A stretch of DNA of 64,000 nt, taken from assembly GCA_017548275.1 (NCBI GenBank), contig JAFZAH010000049.1, forward strand, positions 1 through 64,000. Reading direction: 5' to 3'. The notes under the pieces were generated by a model that saw only the letters and a program-made list of their open reading frames with translations, did not search any database and was not told the origin of the DNA. A program made the translations under genes and the position numbers. This DNA comes from Prevotella sp. (GTDB taxonomy: Bacteria > Bacteroidota > Bacteroidia > Bacteroidales > Bacteroidaceae). This document shows, one piece after another, positions 34,512-42,311 of this stretch; the stretch's first letter is position 1, and every line of letters starts with the position of its first letter.

Positions 34512-34964
34512 ATGAGCAGGGCTTTACCGATAATCCTTCTTTCTTTAACATATTGCGTGCTGACGGGATGTTCAAAGACTGACCCGGCAGCAGAAGCGCA
34601 ACAAACCACCGTGCAGCGGGTCGATGCCAATATCGACTCGCTGCGCATCGTGGTGGAACAGGCTCGCCAAGAAGGGAAGAAATGGAAGACGGACCGATGG
34701 CGTCAGGCCTTTGAACGGTTTGACACCGCCGATGCCCCCATCGCCACACAACTGGAGCGTATCCGCTCCTTAGCCCTCACCCCACCCTACCAACCCGACA
34801 CCATCAAGGCGCGATTGGATGAACTGGCCGAAAAGCGGGTAGAGATAGGTCTGTTGAAAAACGAACTGACCGAGATAGCGAAAAAGACTAAAAACGGCAA
34901 GGCGGTCATCGCTCCACCCTCCTCCGCCACCACAGAAGGGGCGAAAACACCAAAAGGTAAATAA
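34512..34964 (+). CDS. Divergent fourth paralog, lipoprotein
   Basis: A 150-residue lipoprotein with lipobox VLTGC. The domain is recognisable but diverged: VVEQARQEGKKWKTDRWRQA corresponds to the shared opening motif. The C-terminus is Lys/Ala/Pro-rich (SSATTEGAKTPKGK) instead of acidic. It is co-transcribed with the two-domain gene (2-bp gap). Its last 59 bp overlap the convergent comEC gene, an uncommon but legitimate arrangement. Confidence 0.75.
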   Translation: MSRALPIILLSLTYCVLTGCSKTDPAAEAQQTTVQRVDANIDSLRIVVEQARQEGKKWKTDRWRQAFERFDTADAPIATQLERIRSLALTPPYQPDTIKARLDELAEKRVEIGLLKNELTEIAKKTKNGKAVIAPPSSATTEGAKTPKGK

Positions 34965-36435
34965 CCGCCACTTGCCATGCTGTCAGGGAAATGCCTTCTA
35001 TATGGCTGCCCGGCAGTGACGCTATCCATGAAAGCACATTGTTTTGCCATCCCACGACGAGAGAAAGAACTCCCGCCAACCACAGTTGAGCAGTTGGCCA
35101 TACAGAAGCAATCATCAATATCACCGTGAGCATCAGAATCGCATACGCCAACGGTATCACCACGAAATTAGTCAAGAGGAAATAAACCGAGAACCGCCCG
35201 AAATAAAACATCGTGAGCGGTGCCGTTCCCAATTGCGCACATACCGACACAACGACCATGGCCCAAGCCCACCGCACCGGGCGTACCTTACCCCACCCCA
35301 CACAGTCGAGCCCCCCTTCCGGCACCAAACCGAAGAACAAACGGTAAAACAAGAGGATAGACAATACAGCCATGAACGACAACTGGAATCCCACATCATA
35401 GAGGTTGAGCGGATGAACCGCCAGCATAATAATTGCCGTGAACGCCAACGCATTGAGCGACATACGGTCGCGCCCCAAGAGCGACGCTAGCGAATAAATG
35501 GTAAGCATGACGGCCGCCCGGGTGACCGACGGTGAAAGGCCCGTAAGGAAAGCATACGCCCAAATGCCCAAAATGAGCACCGTCTCGCGCAGCAGACTCC
35601 ACCGGCGGTATCCCACGAGCACCACCATCAGCATATAAATGATGCCTATGTGCAGTCCCGACAAAGCCAGCACATGAGATGCACCGCTTACGGAATAGAG
35701 ATCGCGGAGATGGCCCGTCAACCGTGATTTGTCGCCGAGAGTCATCGCCATCGCCACAGCCAGTTCATCTTCGTGCATCCCCAATTGCGAATACTTATCG
35801 ATGAGACGCTGACGATATGACAGGGCCGCAATTTTTGTGCGCTCCAACAGGCTGAGCGAGGTCATATCGACCTCTGCCTTACGCCAGTTGCGGTAATAGA
35901 TGAAGGAGGTGGCAGAAAAACCATGACACTTAAGATAGAGCGGATAATTGAATTTCGCATCCCCATACCTTTTAGGCTGCTCAAAACGCGACACAGCCAA
36001 GATGCCGTCACCGAGATGAAGCCGCTTATAACGGTTGTCAACGGTATCACGCAACAATGACGCCTTCACACACTGTCCTTGCAAGGGTCCGCTCACCATC
36101 CGCAAATCCATTTGTATCACCTTGCCCCTTTGACGCGGTTCGCTCATGATAACCGCCTCATAAGCGCGCTCATCATTGGGCAAGACATCAGGGAAATGCG
36201 CTGTCTGCCGTGTGAGCAGGTATGCGCCCAACGAGAAAAACGCCATAAGGATGGCGACGCTCTGCCACAACATCTTCCGCCACATCGACAAAGCCGCCAC
36301 CACCATCGCCACAAGTATATACAGCCACACGGACATCGCCACCGCTTGCTGACACTCGTATGCAGTGAATATGCCCAAAGCCATCGCGACAGCGACGAAA
36401 ACCAACGGACTATGACGGATAGACAGATTGTTCAT
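34906..36435 (-). CDS. comEC: ComEC/Rec2-type membrane protein, short form
   Basis: A 509-residue multi-pass protein of the ComEC competence family, which forms the inner-membrane channel for transforming DNA. Landmarks: N-terminal membrane segments with a soluble OB-like DUF4131 region (about 70-200), the core motif LALSGLHIGIIYMLM near 255 and GLSPSVTRAAVML near 300. The C-terminal metallo-beta-lactamase domain found in many ComEC proteins is absent: the protein ends soon after the last membrane segments (LLVFSPLLWWRRRVER). A good promoter lies just upstream, divergent from the GATE gene. Confidence 0.88.
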   Translation of the reverse strand: MNNLSIRHSPLVFVAVAMALGIFTAYECQQAVAMSVWLYILVAMVVAALSMWRKMLWQSVAILMAFFSLGAYLLTRQTAHFPDVLPNDERAYEAVIMSEPRQRGKVIQMDLRMVSGPLQGQCVKASLLRDTVDNRYKRLHLGDGILAVSRFEQPKRYGDAKFNYPLYLKCHGFSATSFIYYRNWRKAEVDMTSLSLLERTKIAALSYRQRLIDKYSQLGMHEDELAVAMAMTLGDKSRLTGHLRDLYSVSGASHVLALSGLHIGIIYMLMVVLVGYRRWSLLRETVLILGIWAYAFLTGLSPSVTRAAVMLTIYSLASLLGRDRMSLNALAFTAIIMLAVHPLNLYDVGFQLSFMAVLSILLFYRLFFGLVPEGGLDCVGWGKVRPVRWAWAMVVVSVCAQLGTAPLTMFYFGRFSVYFLLTNFVVIPLAYAILMLTVILMIASVWPTAQLWLAGVLSLVVGWQNNVLSWIASLPGSHIEGISLTAWQVAVIYLLVFSPLLWWRRRVER

Positions 36436-36460
36436 GTGAGAATATCACCCTTTCTATTTG

Positions 36461-36492
36461 CAAAGATACAGCCGAATGATGATATCTACAAA
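36461..36492 (-). promoter_or_regulatory. Promoter of comEC
   Basis: The minus strand has TTTG (36492-36489), a 20-bp spacer and TATCTTTG (36468-36461). The leader is about 20 nt. Confidence 0.7.
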
Positions 36493-36519
36493 AAACAAAT
36501 AAAAAACTTCACCTTTTCT

Positions 36520-36550
36520 TTTGTCATTCAGCAGGTATTCCGTAATTTTG
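36520..36550 (+). promoter_or_regulatory. Promoter of the GATE-domain gene
   Basis: TTTG (36520-36523), a 19-bp spacer and TAATTTTG (36543-36550). Confidence 0.7.
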
Positions 36551-36571
36551 CATGCAGACTTTGTTAACAAA

Positions 36572-36606
36572 TTATCCGGATAATCCGGGTTTTACGGATT
36601 ATTCCG
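36572..36606 (+). promoter_or_regulatory. Alternative hairpins in the 5' leader of the GATE gene
   Basis: The perfect palindrome TTATCCGGATAA (36572-36583) overlaps a second possible stem, ATAATCCG (36580-36587) with CGGATTAT (36595-36602). The two folds exclude each other. They lie downstream of the predicted transcription start and 30 bp before the ATG, a position suited to an operator or an RNA switch. Confidence 0.5.
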
Positions 36607-36635
36607 TGTAACGGGATTTAGAAGCGTTGAAAAAC

Positions 36636-37790
36636 ATGAAAACACAGAACAAGAAGCATGCCTATCGCTCGGGCATCATCTGTCTGGTGGTCATTATGGC
36701 CATCTTCGGCGGCATCAGTATTAAGATGGGCATATCCAATATGCTTAACACCATCATGCATACCGCCCATGACTTGTTGCTTAACACGGTGTTCTTTCTG
36801 ATGGGCGTGTGTGTCATCTCAGGAGCCATCAGCAAATTGTTCGTCAATTTCGGGGTCGTCGATTTGCTGGAGCGCGTTCTGCGTCCGCTGATGAAGCCAT
36901 TGTTCAATCTGCCCGGCGTGGCATCCCTCGGCGCGGTGATGACGTTTTTGAGCGATAACCCCGTCATCATCACTCTGTCGAAAGACAAGCAATTCAGCCA
37001 ATATTTCAAGAAATACCAGTATATCTCGTTGACCAACTTCGGCACGGCTTTCGGCATGGGTCTTATTGTCATTTTCTATATGATGGGCCAAGGCTATCTG
37101 GCCGAACCGCTCATCGGTCTGTTAGGTGCCATCTGCGGATGCATCGTGAGCACGAGGCTCATGCAGCGCTTTGTACTGAAGGCTTATCCTCAATACAAGG
37201 AAGAAGACGCCGCAGTCATCACCGAGGAAGATATAGAGAAGGCCGAACAAGAAAAAAGAGATGACAAGACCATCTTTGTACGCGCCCTCAACTCAATGCT
37301 TGACGGCGGCCGCATGGGTGTTGACGTGGGCCTGACCATCATACCGGGCGTGCTGGTCATTTCCACCATTGTGATGGTGCTCACCTTCGGTCCAAACGCA
37401 GAAAGCGGTCTCTATACAGGAGCCGCCTATGAGGGAGTGGAACTGTTGCCGGCACTTGCTGCTCAGGCCGACGGTTTTTTCAACATGGTGTTCGGATTAA
37501 ATGACCCGCATCAGTTGGCTTTCCCCATCACAGCATTAGGAGCCGTTGGCGCAGCACTCGGTCTGGTACCCAACTTCGCCGCTCAGGGATGGATTGACGG
37601 CAACGCCATTGCCGTGTTCACCGCCATCGGCATGTGCTGGAGCGGTTATCTGAGTACTCACACCGCCATGCTCGACACATTGGGCTTTCGCAGTCTGACT
37701 TCAAAAGCCATTCTCGCTCATACCATCGGCGGACTCTGTGCTGCCCTCACCGCCCACTGGTTTTATTTGATTTATGCGTGGATCATATAA
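36636..37790 (+). CDS. GATE-domain (nucleoside-recognition) membrane transporter
   Basis: A 384-residue inner-membrane protein with about nine segments, of the CD0519/CD1768-like group with two GATE domains. The first is near 45-165 (NTVFFLMGVCVISGAISKLF, SLGAVMTFLSDNPVIITLSK) and the second near 215-380 (MSTHTAMLDTLGF-like end, AILAHTIGGLCAALTAHWF). A charged loop lies between (EEDIEKAEQEKRDDK, about 190-210). GATE proteins are proposed to move nucleosides, iron or other small solutes. The substrate here is unknown. The ATG at 36636 is preferred over a TTG at 36627. Confidence 0.82.
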   Translation: MKTQNKKHAYRSGIICLVVIMAIFGGISIKMGISNMLNTIMHTAHDLLLNTVFFLMGVCVISGAISKLFVNFGVVDLLERVLRPLMKPLFNLPGVASLGAVMTFLSDNPVIITLSKDKQFSQYFKKYQYISLTNFGTAFGMGLIVIFYMMGQGYLAEPLIGLLGAICGCIVSTRLMQRFVLKAYPQYKEEDAAVITEEDIEKAEQEKRDDKTIFVRALNSMLDGGRMGVDVGLTIIPGVLVISTIVMVLTFGPNAESGLYTGAAYEGVELLPALAAQADGFFNMVFGLNDPHQLAFPITALGAVGAALGLVPNFAAQGWIDGNAIAVFTAIGMCWSGYLSTHTAMLDTLGFRSLTSKAILAHTIGGLCAALTAHWFYLIYAWII

Positions 37791-37814
37791 GGGAGGCCGC
37801 CCGTCTCTCCCATT

Positions 37815-37864
37815 TGTCTGAAGAGTGTAACCTCCGAAGGAGGAGGTCTCTAACAGACATTTTT
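37815..37864 (+). terminator. Terminator of the GATE gene
   Basis: A long hairpin. TGTCTG (37815-37820) pairs with CAGACA (37854-37859), an inner GAG/CTC pair follows, and ACCTCC pairs with GGAGGT near the tip. TTTTT follows immediately. Confidence 0.8.
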
Positions 37865-37970
37865 GTGATTCTTTACGAGTCGAAAGGAATTCCTATGACC
37901 TTTTCAAAAGGATTGACTGAAGAATATACCCGTTTTGTTGATTATTTTAGCAAGTTATACTGATATACCA

Positions 37971-37978
37971 TACCTTTG
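37971..37978 (+). promoter_or_regulatory. Orphan -7 box before a possible small RNA
   Basis: TACCTTTG followed by C is a perfect -7 box with no protein gene downstream on this strand. Confidence 0.5.
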
Positions 37979-37984
37979 CATCTG

Positions 37985-38100
37985 TAAAAGTATTCATTAG
38001 TTAGTTAAAGGTTTTTTTATTTGCTTAAAAATTCAATGTTTCAGGGTTATGATTGCTTGGGGTAGCATTTGAACCGGTTCAGATGCTGCCCCTCATATTT
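37985..38100 (+). ncRNA. Candidate small RNA
   Basis: A transcript starting just after the -7 box at 37971 would be about 105-115 nt and end in a hairpin. GGGG (38059-38062) pairs with CCCC (38089-38092), AGCAT pairs with ATGCT, and the core is the palindrome TTGAACCGGTTCA. A moderately T-rich stretch follows. The only open frames inside are 7-9 codons (for example MIAWGSI). It may be a small RNA or an attenuated leader peptide unit. The evidence is a promoter plus a terminator-like hairpin only. Confidence 0.4.
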
Positions 38101-38169
38101 TCTTCATGAAAAATACCATACCATTGAGTTTAAACAGGCATCATTTCCTCTTTTGCATGAATGGCATTA

Positions 38170-38210
38170 ACAAACAGAGGAGACATCATCCGCATGTCAC
38201 CTCTGTTTGT
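38170..38210. terminator. Hairpin terminator of the VanX-like gene
   Basis: ACAAACAGAGG (38170-38180) pairs with CCTCTGTTTGT (38200-38210), with an inner GACAT/ATGTC pairing. It lies 20 bp beyond the dipeptidase stop. Confidence 0.8.
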
Positions 38211-38230
38211 GTATATTCGGTTTCGGCACA

Positions 38231-39130
38231 CTACTTTACCGGGAAATCGAACCAGGTGTTGGGATAGGGTTCATTTTTCAGTGTGAAATGCCACCACTCG
38301 CTGTCATAGGGTTTGAAACCATGACGAACCATCACCTCGCGCAACATCATGCGGCGTTTCTTGTGCTCTTGGGTAACGGTGCCGAGAGGGTATTTGCCCG
38401 TGAACGAGGGGTGCGAGGGTTCGCCGAAATAATCGAAATGTCCGCCCATATCCACCTCCTCATTCGTGTTTTTATCACAAATGGTCATATCGATAGTGCT
38501 ACCCTTGGTATGGCCAGATTTATAAGCGATATAGGTGGGGAACAACTGGTTTTTCTTCAATGTGGGGAAATAATCGGCTTTGTTGCGCTGGTCATTGGAC
38601 TTAGACCATCTCACGAAATGATTGACGGCACGCTGCGGACGATAAGCGTCATATACCTTGATAACATAACCCATCTCACGAAACTCATCAGCAGCCGATT
38701 TGAGCGCCTCAGCAGCGGGACGTGATAAAATAACACGCGTACCTTCATAACCATCGGCTTTCTCTCCCATGAAATTGTTGGTTGTGGCATAACGGAGGTC
38801 CTCAACCAAGTCAGGTATCAACGTCTTGACATAGACAAAGCCCTCATGCGGGGGTTGGTCGTTTGGGTAGTTGGTCGTCTGGTCATTTGGAGAACTGGTT
38901 GTCTGGGTGGTTGCTGACGTTTGGGCATCGGTGGGTGTTTGGAGGGTGGCAGATGTTTGGACTTCAATGGTAGTCGGATCGTTGACCGGCACTTTGTTTG
39001 CAGTCACATCCTTGACGACCGTATCGTCTTTCTTGTCAACCCCCTTGCTTACCTTGCATGAGACAATAGTTAGCGACACGAGCGCCAGAAAGGCATAGAA
39101 GAATGCTTTTTTGCTATGACGAATCATCAT
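38231..39130 (-). CDS. D-alanyl-D-alanine dipeptidase-like lipoprotein (VanX/M15D)
   Basis: A 299-residue lipoprotein, lipobox TIVSC (C25). It has a Thr/Gln/Asn-rich unstructured linker (about 45-95) and then the M15D peptidase domain (about 98-299). Zinc and catalytic landmarks are YDAYRPQRAVNHF, SGHTKGSTIDMTI (His and Asp ligands) and SEWWHFTL (general base Glu and His ligand). The linker tethers the enzyme to the membrane, so it acts on periplasmic D-Ala-D-Ala from peptidoglycan turnover. It is not a vancomycin-resistance gene here: there is no vanH, vanA or vanRS nearby. Confidence 0.9.
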   Translation of the reverse strand: MMIRHSKKAFFYAFLALVSLTIVSCKVSKGVDKKDDTVVKDVTANKVPVNDPTTIEVQTSATLQTPTDAQTSATTQTTSSPNDQTTNYPNDQPPHEGFVYVKTLIPDLVEDLRYATTNNFMGEKADGYEGTRVILSRPAAEALKSAADEFREMGYVIKVYDAYRPQRAVNHFVRWSKSNDQRNKADYFPTLKKNQLFPTYIAYKSGHTKGSTIDMTICDKNTNEEVDMGGHFDYFGEPSHPSFTGKYPLGTVTQEHKKRRMMLREVMVRHGFKPYDSEWWHFTLKNEPYPNTWFDFPVK

Positions 39131-39189
39131 TATTTCGATTTGTGAAAGGTGAAAACTTTTAGGGTTTCAGGAACCTTAAGCCAATAATA

Positions 39190-39225
39190 ACTATCGGACC
39201 GCAGAAAGAATCTGCAGTCCGACAG
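39190..39225 (-). terminator. Terminator of the nuo operon
   Basis: A near-perfect stem: CGGAC and GCAGA (39195-39205) pair with TCTGC and GTCCG (39211-39222), loop AAGAA. It lies 20 bp past the nuoN stop. Confidence 0.75.
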
Positions 39226-39241
39226 TTTTATATCCTGCGCA

Positions 39242-40738
39242 TTACGCGGCAGCGTAAATCCAATGATAGACACCGCTGACCACACCGAAGGCAACGATAC
39301 CGATGGTGCAGATGATCAGTGCCAAACGGGTATGGGCATCGCTCTTGATGGTAGGCAGCGGATTGTCGCTGTCCTTGATATACATAGCCTTGACAATGAG
39401 CAGGTAGTAGTAAAGACTGACCACCGTATTGATCAATGCGATGAAGACAACGAGATAAGGCAAGAAATTGCCCGACTCACGCGGTTCAAGTGCGGCCATG
39501 AACACGAAGAACTTCGAGAACATGCCAGCGAAGGGCGGGATACCTGCCAGCGAGAACAACGCAAGGGTCATCAGGAGCGAGAGTTTCGGATTGGTCTTGT
39601 AGAAACCATTGTAAGCACTCATCTCCGTAGCACCGCCGTTGTTTTGTTCTACCACGCTGATTACAGCGAAGACAGCCAAGTTGGCCACCACATAAACCAG
39701 CACATAGTATGACAAGGCCGTGACACCGAGCGCATTGTCGCCGATGACCGCCAACATGATGTAACCCGCCTGAGAGATAGAACTGAACGCCATGAAGCGT
39801 TTCAACTCTGACTGACGGATAGCAAAGAGGTTGGCGATGGTGATGCTGAGCGCCACGACGATATACAACAGATACTGCCAATATTCCACCATCGGCGCGA
39901 AGACCTTCATCAGGATGGTCATCAGCGCAAATGCTGCAGCACCTTTCGACACGACGCTCAGATAAGCGGTCACGACGGTAGGTGCACCCTGATATGTGTC
40001 AGCCGTCCAGAAGTGGAATGGCACGAGCGAAATCTTAAAGCCCAGTCCGCTGAAGAAGAAGACCAGTCCCATGATGGTCATGGGGGTGGCAGTGAGGGCA
40101 TCGCCCAAACCGACGGTGTGTCCCAGACTCGTCGAACCATAGAACGAGAGAGTGCCCGTGGCTCCATAAAGGAAGGAGATGCCGAAGAGCATCACGCCAC
40201 TTGAGAACACCGCTGTGAGAATATATTTGGCAGCAGCCTCTGCAGAATTGTTGCGGAACTTGTCGAGCGCCACGAGGCATGCCATGGGCACGGACGCCAT
40301 TTCCAGTCCGAGATAGAACATAAGGAAATGACCTGCCGAAATCATCATATACATACCGAGCAACGTGGATATGACGAGCATGTAGAACTCACCCTCGTTT
40401 GTTTTCGATACCAACTGATGACTGTTAGCCTCTTTTCCATATAGCCATGTCCGGCTCATGACAACCACAATGAGAGTACCCAGTGAGAGGATGGCCTTCA
40501 TTACATTTGCAGCGGCCGTCTCGACATACATGCCGCCGAAAGCGGTCACGGTGTCAAGCGAACCGGCATGATGTCCCACATGGAATCCGCACATTAACGC
40601 GAGGAAGAACATCATCAAGGGGTTGAACCACTTACGGTCCTGTTTCTTCGATGTGATGAAATCGGCAATGAAAACGATAATCAGGATAGCAACGAGGATG
40701 GCCTCGGGTACCATTTTGAAAAATTCACTATAATTCAT
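39242..40738 (-). CDS. nuoN: NADH-quinone oxidoreductase subunit N
   Basis: A 498-residue antiporter-like membrane subunit of complex I with about 14 membrane helices. The broken-helix lysine and proton path segments are visible ([39 protein letters not shown]). It is the last gene of the nuo operon, 12 bp after nuoM, and pumps protons or sodium as part of the membrane arm. Confidence 0.96.
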   Translation of the reverse strand: MNYSEFFKMVPEAILVAILIIVFIADFITSKKQDRKWFNPLMMFFLALMCGFHVGHHAGSLDTVTAFGGMYVETAAANVMKAILSLGTLIVVVMSRTWLYGKEANSHQLVSKTNEGEFYMLVISTLLGMYMMISAGHFLMFYLGLEMASVPMACLVALDKFRNNSAEAAAKYILTAVFSSGVMLFGISFLYGATGTLSFYGSTSLGHTVGLGDALTATPMTIMGLVFFFSGLGFKISLVPFHFWTADTYQGAPTVVTAYLSVVSKGAAAFALMTILMKVFAPMVEYWQYLLYIVVALSITIANLFAIRQSELKRFMAFSSISQAGYIMLAVIGDNALGVTALSYYVLVYVVANLAVFAVISVVEQNNGGATEMSAYNGFYKTNPKLSLLMTLALFSLAGIPPFAGMFSKFFVFMAALEPRESGNFLPYLVVFIALINTVVSLYYYLLIVKAMYIKDSDNPLPTIKSDAHTRLALIICTIGIVAFGVVSGVYHWIYAAA

Positions 40739-40750
40739 ATTACCTCCTCC

Positions 40751-42295
40751 TTACTTCACTTGAGTTACAACATTCAATATCGGTTCTACCGCATCGCCTA
40801 TCACATTGCTTGCCCAGAAGGGAGCCAGACCAAGACCGGCCACACAGAAGATGAGGCAGCACACGGCCAAACGCTCATCCCAAGTAGCGTCGGTCAACTC
40901 CAGGAAGTGCTTGTTCTCGACCTTGCCATAGAGAATCTTACCCACCACACGGAGGATATAGACCGCGGTGATGACAATCGAGGCGCAAGCGATGATGGTA
41001 GCCACGCGGCGCATGGTGCTCACTCCCGCCACCATCGTGCCGTCAAATCCGGGCAGATTGTCTGCGCCGAACGAACCGACGAAGATGGACATCTCGGCCA
41101 CGAAGCCCGAGAAACCTGGCAAACCGAGGTTGGCCAAACCGGCGATGACATAACCCACCGATAGGAAGGGCATGATCTTCATCAGTCCACTCAGTTCGCG
41201 GATGTCACGGGTATGTGTACGACCGTAAATCATACCGATGAGGGCAAAGAAGAGAGCCGTCATCAAACCATGAGAGAGCATCTGCAGAATAGCACCGGTG
41301 CAAGCGGTCTTGGTCATCATCAGGATGGCGAAGAGCACCAGTCCGCAGTGTGACACCGACGAATAAGCATTGATATACTTCAGGTCGGTCTGCACACATG
41401 CAGAGAAGGCACCATAGACCACGGAGATGGTGGTGAGAATGATGAAAATCCAACTGAGTTGCTGTGCAGCCTGCGGCAAAAGATACATTGCCACGCGGAA
41501 ACAGCCGTAGCCTCCCAATTTCATCAGCACACCGGCATGGAGCATTGACACGGCTGTCGGCGCAGAAGCGTGACCGTCGGGGCTCCATGTGTGGAACGGG
41601 AACAGGGCGCCAAGCACACCGAAACCGATGAACACCATGGGGAAGAGCATCTTCTGCAGATGTACGGGAATGAAACTTGATGTGGCAGCAATCTCAGTGA
41701 CGTTCATCGTGTAATTACCGCTGAACGAACCGTTGAGGAAGTAGATGCCGAGGATGCCGATAATCAGCAGCGCCGAACCACCCATCAGCATCAGGGTCAG
41801 TTTCATGGCTGCATACTCTTTCTTGCCGCTACCCCAGACACCAATCAAGAGGTACATGGGGATGAGCGCCACCTCGTAGAACAAGAACATGGTGAACAAA
41901 TCCACACTGATGAAGAAACCAAACACACCCGAAGAGAGCAATGTAAACCAAAGGAAATATTCCTTGGTGAGGGGTTTCAGTTTCCATGATGCGAAAGTAC
42001 CCGTGAAGACGATGATGCTCGAGAGCAACAGCATGACCACGGAGATGCCATCGACACCGACGGCATAGTGTATATTGAGCGGTTCAAACCATACATGTGA
42101 TGCTGTGAAAAGCATCACATCGGTGTTGCCCGCGTGCCGCATCTGTATGAATGCTATCGTCAAATAGATGGAGAGTGCCAGCAGCATAGACGAGCCAACC
42201 ACCATCACGCCCCGCACCTGATTCAGGTTGCGTGCCACCCACAATCCGAGCAACATCAGTGCCGGAATGATTACGAAAACAGTTAATATACTCAT
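40751..42295 (-). CDS. nuoM: NADH-quinone oxidoreductase subunit M
   Basis: A 514-residue antiporter-like subunit with 14 predicted helices. Family marks: LFYEVALIPMYLLIGVWG with the conserved Glu, FPFHTWSPDGHASAPTAVSM and LKYINAYSSVSHCGLVLFA. It lies between nuoL and nuoN with short gaps of 16 and 12 bp. Confidence 0.96.
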   Translation of the reverse strand: MSILTVFVIIPALMLLGLWVARNLNQVRGVMVVGSSMLLALSIYLTIAFIQMRHAGNTDVMLFTASHVWFEPLNIHYAVGVDGISVVMLLLSSIIVFTGTFASWKLKPLTKEYFLWFTLLSSGVFGFFISVDLFTMFLFYEVALIPMYLLIGVWGSGKKEYAAMKLTLMLMGGSALLIIGILGIYFLNGSFSGNYTMNVTEIAATSSFIPVHLQKMLFPMVFIGFGVLGALFPFHTWSPDGHASAPTAVSMLHAGVLMKLGGYGCFRVAMYLLPQAAQQLSWIFIILTTISVVYGAFSACVQTDLKYINAYSSVSHCGLVLFAILMMTKTACTGAILQMLSHGLMTALFFALIGMIYGRTHTRDIRELSGLMKIMPFLSVGYVIAGLANLGLPGFSGFVAEMSIFVGSFGADNLPGFDGTMVAGVSTMRRVATIIACASIVITAVYILRVVGKILYGKVENKHFLELTDATWDERLAVCCLIFCVAGLGLAPFWASNVIGDAVEPILNVVTQVK

Positions 42296-42311
42296 TTCCT
42301 TAATTATTTAA

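Larger units (their letters stand above)
37791..38230. other. 440-bp gap between GATE and VanX-like genes
   Basis: Contents in order: the GATE terminator (37815-37864), a free-standing promoter (37971-37978), a short transcript ending in a strong hairpin (38059-38092), and the terminator of the convergent dipeptidase gene (38170-38210). No convincing protein gene. Confidence 0.6.

Noticed and set aside
37634..37963. Open frame ending MTFSKGLTEEYTRFVDYFSKLY
   Set aside because: It begins inside the GATE gene and runs through its terminator hairpin.
38231..39130. Vancomycin resistance gene vanX
   Set aside because: No vanH, vanA, vanR or vanS nearby. A tethered periplasmic dipeptidase is the ordinary housekeeping form.
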